This document shows positions 1-8,505 of a stretch of 64,000 nucleotides of DNA, piece after piece. The translations under genes and the position numbers were made by a program. Positions within the stretch are counted from its first letter, which is position 1. Each line of letters opens with the position of its first letter. Source of the stretch: Clostridia bacterium (GTDB taxonomy: Bacteria > Bacillota > Clostridia > Monoglobales > Monoglobaceae); NCBI GenBank assembly GCA_017397725.1, contig JAFQIA010000023.1, forward strand, positions 29,699-93,698, written 5' to 3'. The notes beneath the pieces are model-generated. The model was given only the letters and a program-made list of their open reading frames with translations. It was not told the DNA's origin and did not search any database.

Positions 1-248
1 CCATCCTCCGGCTGAAAATCCTGATAATGCACCTTGAGGGCAATTTCTTTCAGTCCATAGGTATTCATCACCGTTTGACGGTATTCCTCCAAGGGGGCAG
101 ATGGCAGATACACATCCGATGCCAGCTCCAGCTCCACCCGGTTTTCTTCCAGAAAAAGGTCGCACTTTTCTAAGGTGGTCTGCTCCAGCTTTTGGGCAAA
201 CTCCTCCAGCACCGTCACCTTGTCAAACAATTCTAAAATTCCGTTCAT
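1..248 (-). CDS. polC: PolC-type DNA polymerase III alpha, N-terminal fragment (runs off the left edge)
   Basis: Only the first 82 codons are present, beginning at ATG 246-248, which overlaps the TGA of ispG (ATGA coupling). The peptide starts MNGILELFDKV and continues with an acidic, helix-rich stretch ending before the window edge. This resembles the N-terminal NI domain of Gram-positive PolC, the replicative polymerase that also carries an inserted 3'-5' exonuclease. In many Clostridia polC lies directly downstream of ispG, and the overlap here suggests co-transcription. The catalytic, exonuclease and OB parts are outside the window, so the call rests on gene order plus N-terminal resemblance. 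A different protein following ispG cannot be fully excluded. Confidence 0.7.
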   Translation of the reverse strand, partial: MNGILELFDKVTVLEEFAQKLEQTTLEKCDLFLEENRVELELASDVYLPSAPLEEYRQTVMNTYGLKEIALKVHYQDFQPED

Positions 249-1285
249 TCCGTCATCCTCTTGATTTCTGCCAGCAAGGCGGGCACAATCTCCGCCTCGG
301 GCAGTTTTCTTACAATTTCACCTTTTTTAAAGAGCACCGCACAGCCATCGCCGCCTGCAATACCCACATCGGCATCCTTTGCCTCGCCGGGGCCGTTGAC
401 CACGCAACCCATCACCGCCACCTTCAGTTTGGCAGGAATCTTCTCTACTGCCTCGGAAACCGCATTGGCAATGGGAATCAGGTCAATCTTGGTCCGCCCG
501 CAGGTGGGGCAGGAAACCACCTCAATATGGTTTTCGTCCAAATCCAGTGCCCGAAGAATCAGCTTTGCCGCCTCCGGCTCCTTGATGGGGTCGTCGGTGA
601 GAGAAACCCGAATGGTGTCCCCGATTCCATCTGCCAAAAGGGCACCGATGCCCACCGCAGACTTGACCAAACCCGCTTTGTAGGTACCCGCCTCGGTCAC
701 CCCAAGGTGCAGAGGATAATCAAACGCCTCCCGTGCCATCCGATACGCCTCAATGGTGGTTTTCACCGAAGAGGATTTCATCGAAAGCACAATATCGGTA
801 AAATCATACCGTTCCAAAATCGCAATATGCCGCTTGGCACTCTCTATCATCGCTTTGGCAAGGTTGCCGCCGCATTGCTCTAAAAGTCCCTGCTCCAAAG
901 ACCCCCCATTGACCCCGATGCGGATGGGAATCCCTTTCGCCTTTGCCGCCTTGGCAACTGCCGCGGCGTTTTCCTCCCCGCCGATGTTGCCGGGGTTGAT
1001 GCGGATTTTATGTACCCCACGTTCCATGCACATCAGCGCCAGCCGATGGTCAAAATGGATGTCTGCCACCAAGGGAACCGAGGTTTTTTCCACAATCTCC
1101 TCCATGGCCTTTGCCGCCGCCTCATCGGGCACCGCAAGGCGCACAATGTCACAACCCGCCTCAGCTAAGGCATTCACCTGCTGAACCGCAAGGGAAACGT
1201 CCTGAGTGGGCACATTGGTCATAGACTGAACGGCAATGGGATTGCCCCCGCCGATGATAACGCCTCCGATATTCACAGTTTTCAT
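245..1285 (-). CDS. ispG: 4-hydroxy-3-methylbut-2-en-1-yl diphosphate synthase (flavodoxin/ferredoxin dependent)
   Basis: IspG performs the penultimate step of the MEP isoprenoid pathway, reductively opening MEcPP to HMBPP with a [4Fe-4S] cluster in the cytosol. The 346-residue protein is the usual bacterial length. It shows the TIM-barrel opening motif PIAVQSMTN (residues 17-25), the barrel segment RINPGNIG, and the C-terminal cluster ligands Cys259, Cys262 (SCPTCGR) and Cys294 (GCVVNGPGE), with Glu301 as the conserved acidic residue. The ATG at 1285 is chosen over an ATG 33 nt upstream because GGAGGTG lies 7 nt before it. It is followed without a gap by polC, a typical Clostridia arrangement. 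No missing residue is seen. Confidence 0.95.
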   Translation of the reverse strand: MKTVNIGGVIIGGGNPIAVQSMTNVPTQDVSLAVQQVNALAEAGCDIVRLAVPDEAAAKAMEEIVEKTSVPLVADIHFDHRLALMCMERGVHKIRINPGNIGGEENAAAVAKAAKAKGIPIRIGVNGGSLEQGLLEQCGGNLAKAMIESAKRHIAILERYDFTDIVLSMKSSSVKTTIEAYRMAREAFDYPLHLGVTEAGTYKAGLVKSAVGIGALLADGIGDTIRVSLTDDPIKEPEAAKLILRALDLDENHIEVVSCPTCGRTKIDLIPIANAVSEAVEKIPAKLKVAVMGCVVNGPGEAKDADVGIAGGDGCAVLFKKGEIVRKLPEAEIVPALLAEIKRMTE

Positions 1286-1304
1286 AAAAAGCACCTCCAT
1301 CCAA

Positions 1305-1850
1305 TCAACGCACAACACTCTTTAACTTCTTGATTTCTCCCATTTGTGTCATAAAACACCCGATATGTACCAAGATGGATACTCCGGATATGACAAAGGC
1401 TATGACAGAAAGACCCTGATGGTGAATCAGATTAAAGAAAAAATAGGATGGTCCCTCCGTAAAAATATCCGGTAAAAAAATCCAAAATATCACATAGCTA
1501 AGATTCAAAACCCTATTGACCACTTTTAATTTGGGGATTTCTTCTGCATATTTTGCCGCATACAAATTGGTGGTAACCAAAATCATCGGATGCATGACGG
1601 GAATCAGGGCAAAAATTATAACAAGCCGAAGAAATCCTATATTAAAAACCAAGGAAGCCGTAGAAACCAACATACAAATAACCGATACGACCCATGCTTT
1701 TTTATTTTTGAAAAGTTTGTTCTTTTTGATGAGCTTTGCCATTTTTATGATGCCAAACAGAATCAACCCGAAAACAATCAAAACTTGTAGCACTCGAAAA
1801 ACAATAGACAATGCCCCAAAAATTTCTTCCATCATGAGGTTCATCTCCAT
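1305..1850 (-). CDS. small multi-pass membrane protein of unknown function
   Basis: This is a 181-residue hydrophobic protein with about four predicted membrane segments (near residues 14-36, 50-70, 74-95 and 115-165) and a Lys-rich cytoplasmic loop (KLIKKNKLFKNKK). No family motif is recognised. The start at 1850 is preferred because GAGGGAGG lies just upstream; the frame stays open to 1907 without another SD. A sigma-A-like promoter (TTGTGA, 17 nt, TATAAT reading leftwards at 1881-1909) precedes it. It sits 19 nt upstream of the ispG start and could be cotranscribed with ispG-polC, but nothing in it suggests a role in isoprenoid synthesis or replication. Confidence 0.7.
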   Translation of the reverse strand: MEMNLMMEEIFGALSIVFRVLQVLIVFGLILFGIIKMAKLIKKNKLFKNKKAWVVSVICMLVSTASLVFNIGFLRLVIIFALIPVMHPMILVTTNLYAAKYAEEIPKLKVVNRVLNLSYVIFWIFLPDIFTEGPSYFFFNLIHHQGLSVIAFVISGVSILVHIGCFMTQMGEIKKLKSVVR

Positions 1851-1880
1851 AGAAACGCCTCCCTCTTCCACTAATAACTC

Positions 1881-1909
1881 ATTATACCATAACGATTTTT
1901 CAATCACAA
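1881..1909 (-). promoter_or_regulatory. sigma-A-like promoter for the membrane protein/ispG/polC transcript
   Basis: Reading leftwards, TTGTGA (1904-1909) and a perfect TATAAT (1881-1886) are separated by 17 nt, 31 nt before the chosen start codon at 1850. It is back to back with the rdgB promoter. Confidence 0.6.
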
Positions 1910-1928
1910 GAGAAGAATCAAGAAAAAG

Positions 1929-1957
1929 TTGACAAAGATTTGAAAAAATGCTATTTT
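1929..1957 (+). promoter_or_regulatory. sigma-A-like promoter for rdgB-tex
   Basis: TTGACA (1929-1934), a 17-nt spacer and TATTTT (1952-1957) lie 32 nt upstream of the rdgB start. This also argues against the in-frame upstream ATG at 1948, which falls inside the promoter. Confidence 0.6.
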
Positions 1958-1989
1958 TTAAAGAGATATACCAAAGGGGGCAAATATGG

Positions 1990-2577
1990 ATGCAAACCTA
2001 CATTTTAGCAAGCAAAAATCAGCATAAAGCAGAAGAAATCTCCCAGATTTTAGGAGAAGGCTATACCATCATCACCCAGACTCAGGCAGGGGTGGGAGAT
2101 ATTGACGTGGTGGAGGACGGCGCCACCTTTGAAGAAAACGCCGCCAAGAAAGCAGAAACCATTATGCAGGCAACCGGAAAGCCTTGTATCGCCGACGACA
2201 GCGGTCTTTGTGTGGACTACTTAGGCGGTGCGCCGGGCATTTATACTGCCCGCTATGCAGGGGAAAACGCCACCGACGGGGAGAATATTGAAAAACTCCT
2301 TACTGCCCTTGACGGGGTTCCCACAGAGCAGCGGAGTGCCCAATTTGTCTGTGTGATTGCCCTTGCAGAGCCGGGCAAAGAAACCCGCCTTTTTCGTGGG
2401 GAATGCCACGGCAAAATCCTCACCGAAAAACGGGGGAAGAGCGGGTTTGGTTATGACCCTGTCTTTTATATCGAGGACTTAAAGCAATCGCTGGCAGAGC
2501 TTCCCGCTGAGGGGAAAAACGCCATCAGTCACCGCTTTGCGGCACTCAATAAACTGGCAAAGGAAACGAGGGAATAA
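1990..2577 (+). CDS. rdgB: XTP/dITP diphosphatase (RdgB/HAM1 family)
   Basis: This house-cleaning enzyme hydrolyses XTP, ITP and dITP to monophosphates, keeping deaminated purines out of DNA and RNA. The 195-residue protein is family length and shows the N-terminal substrate motif ILASKNQHKAEEI, the central ADDSGLCVDYLGGAPG block and the C-terminal SGFGYDPVF and SHRFAAL blocks. The ATG at 1990 follows GGGGG (1976-1980) at 9 nt and lies downstream of a good promoter. The gene ends 3 nt before tex, so the two are probably one transcript. Codon usage matches its neighbours. Confidence 0.93.
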   Translation: MQTYILASKNQHKAEEISQILGEGYTIITQTQAGVGDIDVVEDGATFEENAAKKAETIMQATGKPCIADDSGLCVDYLGGAPGIYTARYAGENATDGENIEKLLTALDGVPTEQRSAQFVCVIALAEPGKETRLFRGECHGKILTEKRGKSGFGYDPVFYIEDLKQSLAELPAEGKNAISHRFAALNKLAKETRE

Positions 2578-2580
2578 CAA

Positions 2581-4737
2581 ATGGAAATCGCAACACAATT
2601 AGCGGAAGAATTAAACTTAAAGCAATGGCAGGTGGACAACACCATCGCCCTGATTGATGAGGGAAACACCATCCCCTTTATTGCCCGTTACCGTAAAGAG
2701 GCAACAGGAGAGCTGAACGATGAAGTTCTGCGTACCTTGGAGGAGCGCCTCCTCTATCTCAGAAATATGCAGGAGCGCAAAGAAGATGTCAAGCGAATCA
2801 TTGCAGAGCAGGGCAACCTGACCGAGGAGCTTGCCGCAGCCATTGATGCCTGCCAAAAACTCACCGAGGTGGAGGACCTTTATCGTCCCTACCGCCCCAA
2901 GCGGAAAACCCGTGCCACCGTGGCAAAGGCAAAGGGCTTGGACCCCCTTGCAGATGTCCTTGCCGCACAGGAACAGGACTGTGATATTCTTTCGATTGCA
3001 GAAAGTTATGTAAACCCCGAAAAAGAAGTGGAATCCGTCGAGGATGCCCTGCAGGGTGCCATGGATATCTTGGCAGAGCGGGTTTCTGATAACGCCGATT
3101 ACCGCAAGCGGATCCGGGATATTACTTTCCAATCGGGCATGGTCACCGCCAAGGCGGCAACCGAAGAAGACAGCGTATACCGGATGTATTATGACTTTTC
3201 AGAGCCTTGCACCAAGCTGGCTCCCCATCGTACCCTTGCCATTGACCGTGGGGAAAAAGAAAAAATGCTCTCGGTTTCTATCGAAGCCGACACCGAGAAG
3301 ATTTTAAGCTATCTGCTGCGCAAGGAGTGTAGCAAGGTTCCTGCACCAACCACGGATTATGTAAAGCAAGCAACCGAAGATGCCTACCTGCGTTTGATTG
3401 CCCCCTCCATCGAGCGGGAAATCCGCAACGAGCTGACCGAATTTGCGCAGGAGCAAGCCATTCAGGTGTTCAAGGTAAACCTGAAAAACCTGCTGATGCA
3501 GCCGCCCATTCATCAAAAGGTGGTCATCGGTCTGGACCCGGGCTACCGCACAGGCTGTAAGGTTGCGGTGGTAGACGGCACCGGCAAGGTTTTGGACACC
3601 GGCGTGATTTATGTGACCCATTCCGAGGCACAAAAACAAGCGGCGGCAGAGCTGATCAAAAAACTGATTCAAAAGCATAATGTGGATTTGATTTCCATTG
3701 GAAACGGTACTGCCTCTAAGGAAACCGAGATTTTTGTAGCAGAATTATTAAAGACCATACCGGGTACCAAGGTGCGCTACTTGATTACCAATGAGGCAGG
3801 GGCATCGGTGTATTCTGCATCCAAGCTGGGCGCAGAAGAATTCCCCGATTTTGATGTGACCCGCCGTAGTGCCATCTCCATTGCACGGCGGATTCAGGAC
3901 CCTCTGGCAGAATTGGTAAAAATCGAACCAAAAGCCATTGGTGTGGGTCAATATCAGCACGATATGAACCAAAAACGCTTGAGCGAGGCTCTTGGTGGCG
4001 TTGTTGAGGACGCGGTAAACAGTGTCGGCGTGGACTTAAACACCGCCTCGGTACCCCTGCTCACCCATATTTCGGGTATTTCCTCTGCCCTTGCCAAAAA
4101 CATTGTCACTTATCGGGAAACCGAGGGTGCTTTTACCAGCCGCAGTCAGCTGAAAAAGGTGCCCAAGCTGGGTCCCAAGGCATTTGAGCAATGTGCGGGA
4201 TTCCTCCGTATTAAGGACGGCAAAAACGTTTTGGACAATACCTCTGTCCATCCCGAAAGCTATCCTGCAGTCAAGGGATTGTTGGAAACCTTAGGATATA
4301 GCCTGAAGGATATTTCGGCGCAGAATATGGCAAAATTGGAGTCTGACGCCAATTCTTATGGTTTCAATAAACTTGCAGAGGAACTCGGGGTAGGTGTACC
4401 TACCTTAAAAGATATTATGCAGGAGATGCAAAAGCCGGGCCGTGACCCCAGAAGTGAGGTGGAACAACCCCTTCTCAGGAGCGATGTGATGAGTATTGAG
4501 GACTTAAAAGAGGGTATGGAAATGACCGGAACTGTCCGCAATGTCATTGATTTTGGCGCATTTGTGGATATTGGCGTTCATCAGGACGGCTTGGTGCATA
4601 TTTCTCAGCTTTCGGACAAGTATGTGAAGCACCCCATGGATGTGGTTTCTATTGGAGATATTGTCAAGGTTCGTATCTTAGAGGTGGATGTGAAAAAGCA
4701 ACGCATCAGCCTCACAATGAAAGGAATCAAACAGTAA
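2581..4737 (+). CDS. tex: Tex-family RNA-binding/transcription accessory protein
   Basis: Tex proteins bind nucleic acid and act in transcription or RNA metabolism; the exact cellular role is not settled. The 718-residue protein has the full family layout: a helical N-terminal region, a YqgF/RNase H-like domain beginning near residue 313 (KVVIGLDPGYRTGCK), a helix-hairpin-helix region with ISGISSALAKNIV and KLGPKAFEQCAGFLRI (about 490-550), and a C-terminal S1 domain (about 645-716, GTVRNVIDFGAFVDIG). It starts 3 nt after rdgB, so expression is likely coupled. No truncation or frameshift is seen. Confidence 0.93.
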   Translation: MEIATQLAEELNLKQWQVDNTIALIDEGNTIPFIARYRKEATGELNDEVLRTLEERLLYLRNMQERKEDVKRIIAEQGNLTEELAAAIDACQKLTEVEDLYRPYRPKRKTRATVAKAKGLDPLADVLAAQEQDCDILSIAESYVNPEKEVESVEDALQGAMDILAERVSDNADYRKRIRDITFQSGMVTAKAATEEDSVYRMYYDFSEPCTKLAPHRTLAIDRGEKEKMLSVSIEADTEKILSYLLRKECSKVPAPTTDYVKQATEDAYLRLIAPSIEREIRNELTEFAQEQAIQVFKVNLKNLLMQPPIHQKVVIGLDPGYRTGCKVAVVDGTGKVLDTGVIYVTHSEAQKQAAAELIKKLIQKHNVDLISIGNGTASKETEIFVAELLKTIPGTKVRYLITNEAGASVYSASKLGAEEFPDFDVTRRSAISIARRIQDPLAELVKIEPKAIGVGQYQHDMNQKRLSEALGGVVEDAVNSVGVDLNTASVPLLTHISGISSALAKNIVTYRETEGAFTSRSQLKKVPKLGPKAFEQCAGFLRIKDGKNVLDNTSVHPESYPAVKGLLETLGYSLKDISAQNMAKLESDANSYGFNKLAEELGVGVPTLKDIMQEMQKPGRDPRSEVEQPLLRSDVMSIEDLKEGMEMTGTVRNVIDFGAFVDIGVHQDGLVHISQLSDKYVKHPMDVVSIGDIVKVRILEVDVKKQRISLTMKGIKQ

Positions 4738-4767
4738 TTTCCATTTTTTGACATAAGGAGTTTGACC

Positions 4768-6102
4768 ATGACAAAATTTTATAAAAATTTCTTTCTTTTG
4801 ATGATTCCCATGGCGCTGAAAGAGCTGATTGCCTCTTTGGTGAATCTGGTGGACACCGTAATGGTGGGACAGCTTGGAGAATCCGCCATTGCGGCGGTGG
4901 GAATCGGGAATCAGGTATACTTTCTTTATACCGTCTTTCTCTTTGGAATCTGTTGCGGTGCAAGCGTCTTTTCTTCCCAATTCTGGGGGCTTGGGGACGT
5001 GAAACAAATGCGGAAGATTCTAGGCTTGAGCCTTCATCTTTCGGTAATTTTGTCTGCCATTTTTGTCTTTGCTGCGTTGGTGTTCCCGAAACAGATTTTT
5101 CAGGCGTTTCGGGCAGATGCCGCCACCATGGAGGTTGGAATTACCTATTTAAGAATCGTTTCTATCGGTTATCTTTTTACCGCCATTACCACCGCCTTTG
5201 ATTTTAGCGTTTGCTCCAGCGAAAATGCGGGACTTCCTTTTCTGGTGCGGGTTATCGGCCTTGTAGTGAATGTGGTTCTTAATTGGATTTTGATTTTTGG
5301 ACACTTGGGTGTCCCTGCTTTAGGGGTAACAGGTGCGGCGATTGCTACGGTAATTGCCCGTATTGCTGAATTTGTGGTAATGCTCTCGGTGGTTTACAGC
5401 AAAAAGATGATTCAGGCGGCAAAATGGAAGGAGCTTTCCTCCATTTCTAAGGATTTGGTGGTTCGATTCTTCAAAACCTCTTCCCCTGTTATCTTTAATG
5501 AAATGATGTGGTCCTTGGGTATCTTCCTCTATTCTTGGGTTTTTGCCCAAATCAGTCCTGAGGCTATGGTAATCATCACTATTGTCCAGAATATTGAGCG
5601 TTTATTACTGGTATTTTTCCACGGCAGCGGCAACGCAGGCGGTGTTTTGATTGGAAAAGCGGTGGGCGCAGGACATTATGAAGATGCTTATCTTTATACC
5701 AAACGCTTACTTGTGCTTTTGAGTATTACCTCTGCCATCCTTTCGGTGGTATTTATCTTTGCAAGACCGCTGATTTTGATGCCCTATGACGTTTCTCCTG
5801 AGGTTTACAGCCAATGTATGAACCTTTTGATTGTCATTATTATTATGATGAATATCAAATCTCTCACATTTTTATTGATTGTCGGTGCCTTCCGCAACGG
5901 CGGTGATACCAAAACGGCAATGCAGATTGATATCAGTTGTGTCTGGCTGGTGGGACTTCCTATGGTTTTGCTTGGCGCGTTTGTGTTAAGACTTCCCTTA
6001 CTCATCTGCTATGCAATGATGTGTATGGAAGAGGTTGTGAAGATTTTCGTTTGTATCCGCCATTTTCTAACAAAAAAATGGATTCAAAATGTAGTTTCAT
6101 AG
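4768..6102 (+). CDS. MATE-family efflux transporter
   Basis: This 444-residue polytopic protein should have 12 membrane helices and export cationic drugs or metabolites using a Na+ or H+ gradient. The family signature at the first helix pair is clear (LVNLVDTVMVGQLGE, residues 27-41), and the repeat appears in the second half near RLLLVFFHGSGNAGGVLIGKAVG. The ATG at 4768 is chosen because AAGGAG (4755-4760) is 7 nt upstream; a TTG two codons earlier is too close to that SD. It lies 30 nt after tex and just before the parS sites. Substrate cannot be told from sequence. Confidence 0.9.
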   Translation: MTKFYKNFFLLMIPMALKELIASLVNLVDTVMVGQLGESAIAAVGIGNQVYFLYTVFLFGICCGASVFSSQFWGLGDVKQMRKILGLSLHLSVILSAIFVFAALVFPKQIFQAFRADAATMEVGITYLRIVSIGYLFTAITTAFDFSVCSSENAGLPFLVRVIGLVVNVVLNWILIFGHLGVPALGVTGAAIATVIARIAEFVVMLSVVYSKKMIQAAKWKELSSISKDLVVRFFKTSSPVIFNEMMWSLGIFLYSWVFAQISPEAMVIITIVQNIERLLLVFFHGSGNAGGVLIGKAVGAGHYEDAYLYTKRLLVLLSITSAILSVVFIFARPLILMPYDVSPEVYSQCMNLLIVIIIMMNIKSLTFLLIVGAFRNGGDTKTAMQIDISCVWLVGLPMVLLGAFVLRLPLLICYAMMCMEEVVKIFVCIRHFLTKKWIQNVVS

Positions 6103-6105
6103 TGA

Positions 6106-6121
6106 TGTTTCACGTGAAACA
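6106..6121. promoter_or_regulatory. parS: parS centromere site 1
   Basis: TGTTTCACGTGAAACA is a perfect 16-bp palindrome differing from the canonical Bacillus parS consensus by one base. It lies 3 nt after the MATE stop and about 140 bp upstream of parA. ParB should nucleate here. Confidence 0.93.
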
Positions 6122-6142
6122 ATAAAAAATATTGTAAAACAT

Positions 6143-6184
6143 AACCCAAAATTGTTTCATGTGAAACATTTTTGGGTTTTTTCT
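6143..6184 (+). terminator. probable rho-independent terminator of the MATE gene, built around parS 2
   Basis: Arms 6143-6160 and 6161-6178 pair over 18 positions with one mismatch and one G-U, and are followed by TTTTTTCTT. The parS palindrome forms the apical half of the stem and AACCCAAAA/TTTTGGGTT the base. Confidence 0.65.
6153..6168. promoter_or_regulatory. parS: parS centromere site 2, nested in a terminator-like hairpin
   Basis: TGTTTCATGTGAAACA is a second near-perfect parS 47 bp from the first. The centre differs by one base (ATGT for ACGT). It is embedded in a longer inverted repeat (6143-6178). Confidence 0.88.
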
Positions 6185-6194
6185 TAGAAAACCT

Positions 6195-6223
6195 TTGATT
6201 TTTTCTTCTGTCTGTGATACAAT
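6195..6223 (+). promoter_or_regulatory. sigma-A-like promoter for parA-parB
   Basis: TTGATT (6195-6200), 17 nt and TACAAT (6218-6223) lie 35 nt before the parA start codon. Confidence 0.6.
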
Positions 6224-6258
6224 AAGGAAAATGAACTCTTTCATTTTTGGAGGAAATT

Positions 6259-7038
6259 ATGGAAAAAATTATTGCAATTGCAAATCAGAAAGGCGGTGTA
6301 GGAAAAACCACCACCGCCATTAACTTAAGCGCTTGCCTTGCCAAGCGGGGAAAAAAGGTTTTGATTATTGACAGCGACCCGCAAGGAAACACCTCCAGCG
6401 GTCTCGGTATTGACGGAAAAAACGCAGAGCTTTCCACTTACGATTGTTTGGTGAATGAAGTACCAATGCAGGATGTTATGGTAGAAACTGCATACAAAAA
6501 CCTGTTTCTTTGTCCGGGTAACATCAATCTTGCAGGAGCAGAACTGGAGCTTGTGGATGCAGAAAACCGAGAATATCGCTTAAAAGCGGCACTTTCTAAT
6601 GTGAAAGATTCCTTTGATTTTATTTTTATTGATTGTCCACCCTCTTTGGGATTGATTACCCTCAATGCCTTTGGGGCAGCCGACAGTGTATTGATTCCCA
6701 TTCAATGTGAATATTACGCATTGGAGGGCTTGGCACAGCTGACCCACACCATTAAAATGGTAAAACAGGGACTCAACCCTGATTTGAAGATTGAGGGAAT
6801 TTTGCTTACGATGTTTGATTCCCGTACCAATCTTTCGGTTCAGGTAGCAGAAGAGGTCAGAAAATACTTTGCGGCAACGGTTTATAAGACCGTAATCCCG
6901 CGGAATGTAAGGCTTTCTGAGGCACCCAGTTATGGTATGCCTATCCTCTCTTTTGACAAAAATTCTAAGGGTGCCGAGTGTTATAAAAAGCTGGCATCTG
7001 AGGTAATTCGTATGAATTCAGCAAAGGAAGTGAAATAA
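6259..7038 (+). CDS. parA: chromosome-partitioning ATPase ParA/Soj
   Basis: ParA/Soj is a Walker-type ATPase that binds DNA as an ATP dimer and, with ParB, drives origin segregation; in Bacillota it also modulates DnaA. The 259-residue protein shows the deviant Walker A KGGVGKTT (residues 11-18), the switch/Walker A' region VLIIDSDPQGN, and Walker B FIFIDCPPSLG. Length and absence of an N-terminal helix-turn-helix extension match chromosomal Soj rather than plasmid ParA. The ATG at 6259 follows GGAGG at 6 nt; an upstream GTG/ATG-like start in frame has no SD. It overlaps parB by one base (TAATG). Confidence 0.95.
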   Translation: MEKIIAIANQKGGVGKTTTAINLSACLAKRGKKVLIIDSDPQGNTSSGLGIDGKNAELSTYDCLVNEVPMQDVMVETAYKNLFLCPGNINLAGAELELVDAENREYRLKAALSNVKDSFDFIFIDCPPSLGLITLNAFGAADSVLIPIQCEYYALEGLAQLTHTIKMVKQGLNPDLKIEGILLTMFDSRTNLSVQVAEEVRKYFAATVYKTVIPRNVRLSEAPSYGMPILSFDKNSKGAECYKKLASEVIRMNSAKEVK

Positions 7039-7937
7039 TGGCAGAAAAAAAGAAAAAACCTATGGGCAAAGGTCTTGGTATTCTTTTCAATGATATCAAT
7101 GAAGAACGGGATATTTTGAAAGAAATTGATTCTATTGGAAAATCAGATGGCGATGCGGTGGTTATCTTAAAAACTGTAGATGTAGAGCCAAACAAAGACC
7201 AGCCAAGAAAGCATTTTGATCAGGAAAAGTTGGAGGCGCTGAGCAATTCTATTAAGGAACACGGGGTGATTCAGCCGATTCTGGTCACTCCCACCCAAAG
7301 CGGAACCTATAAAATCGTTGCAGGAGAACGCCGTTGGAGAGCCGCAAAAATGGCAGGTATCAAAGAAGTTCCTTGTATCATCAGAAATTTTGAGACCCAA
7401 CAGGTAATGGAGCTTGCCTTGGTGGAAAATCTGCAGCGTGAAGACTTGAACCCCATGGAAGAGGCAGAAGGCTACCAAACATTGATGGATACTTTCTCCT
7501 TTACCCAGGAGGAAATCAGCCAGAGAGTAGGCAAAAGCCGCAGTGCTGTTGCCAACGCATTGCGCCTGAATAATCTCTCAAAAGAAGTGAAAAAGCTGGT
7601 GATTGACGGCAGTCTTTCCCAAGGCCACGCAAGAACATTGCTTGGCATCAGTGATGAAAAAGAGCAGCTGGATTTGGCAATCCGAATTATCAATGAGGGA
7701 CTGAATGTGCGCCAGACCGAAACCTTGGTTTCTCTCCGCACCAATTCCAAAAAAGCAACATCAAAAAAGGCAATCAGTCCTTTGATGGCAAAATTCTACA
7801 AAGAGGTAGAAAATACCCTCTCCTCAAAATTAGGCACCAAAGTGAAAATTCACGAGGGAGCAAAAAAAGGAAAAATTGAAATTGAATATTACAGTAAGGA
7901 TGATTTGGAACGGATTTTATTCGAATTAAAATCATAA
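7038..7937 (+). CDS. parB: chromosome-partitioning protein ParB/Spo0J
   Basis: ParB is the CTPase clamp that loads at parS and spreads, recruiting ParA and SMC. The 299-residue protein has a basic N-terminal tail that contacts ParA (MGKGLGILF), the ParB/Srx N-domain with the CTP-binding motif GERRWRA (residues 96-102) and box ENLQREDLNPMEEA, a helix-turn-helix (ISQRVGKSRSAVANALRL) that reads parS, and a C-terminal dimerisation domain. It is translationally coupled to parA. Two matching parS sites lie about 0.9 kb upstream, so the whole partition module is local. Confidence 0.95.
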   Translation: MAEKKKKPMGKGLGILFNDINEERDILKEIDSIGKSDGDAVVILKTVDVEPNKDQPRKHFDQEKLEALSNSIKEHGVIQPILVTPTQSGTYKIVAGERRWRAAKMAGIKEVPCIIRNFETQQVMELALVENLQREDLNPMEEAEGYQTLMDTFSFTQEEISQRVGKSRSAVANALRLNNLSKEVKKLVIDGSLSQGHARTLLGISDEKEQLDLAIRIINEGLNVRQTETLVSLRTNSKKATSKKAISPLMAKFYKEVENTLSSKLGTKVKIHEGAKKGKIEIEYYSKDDLERILFELKS

Positions 7938-8079
7938 TTACCAAAAAATGGAAGTAAATTTTTCTATCTTAAATTACAATTTTACTTATTCTTAATGAAG
8001 TTATATTAAATCATTAAAATCACGCTTAAAACTTAAAAATAAGCTTCTGGTGACTATTATAAAATAAGGAGAGATTTTT

Positions 8080-8487
8080 TTGACAGAAAAAAAGAAACGA
8101 ATCAAAAATTTAAGCACTTATGTTGTGTGTATGATTCTTACCGTAGTCATTTTAATTATTTTTGCAGCCATGGCAGACAATCGGGAATCTCAATTTGAAA
8201 ATCAACTTCAGGAAAAAGAAAAAATAAATATGAGTATTCAAAATCAGATTGTCACCCTGACCGATGAAAATTATACGTTGAAAAAAGAACAAGAATCGTT
8301 ACACACACAATTACAGAAACAAGAAAAAAAGATTGCTTTTTTAAATACCGTCAACGAGGTATTATCCTTGCATACCAAAAAAGAAGAGAAAGAGGCAAAA
8401 GCACTTTTTGAGTCTATCAATACCAATGAGATGGATGAAGAGATCAAAGCGGAATATCAAAAACTGAAAGAACTATTAAACTACTAA
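8080..8487 (+). CDS. single-span membrane protein with coiled coil, unknown function
   Basis: The 135-residue protein begins at TTG 8080, preceded by AAGGAGAG. It has a short basic N-terminus, one transmembrane segment (about residues 14-32, VVCMILTVVILIIFAAM), then about 90 residues of heptad-rich charged coiled coil outside. This topology resembles divisome proteins such as FtsL/DivIC, but no family signature is recognised and the resemblance may be only structural. It lies between parB and serS, where Clostridia often carry a small membrane protein. The upstream 140 bp is very AT-rich. The gene ends 18 nt before serS. Confidence 0.7.
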   Translation: MTEKKKRIKNLSTYVVCMILTVVILIIFAAMADNRESQFENQLQEKEKINMSIQNQIVTLTDENYTLKKEQESLHTQLQKQEKKIAFLNTVNEVLSLHTKKEEKEAKALFESINTNEMDEEIKAEYQKLKELLNY

Positions 8488-8505
8488 AGAAAGGACAAAA
8501 GAACA

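Noticed and set aside
7938..8079. T-box leader for serS (or for asnS at 31328-31344)
   Set aside because: No T-box AGGGTGGNACCGCG sequence or specifier hairpin; asnS and serS are preceded by short gaps to upstream genes.
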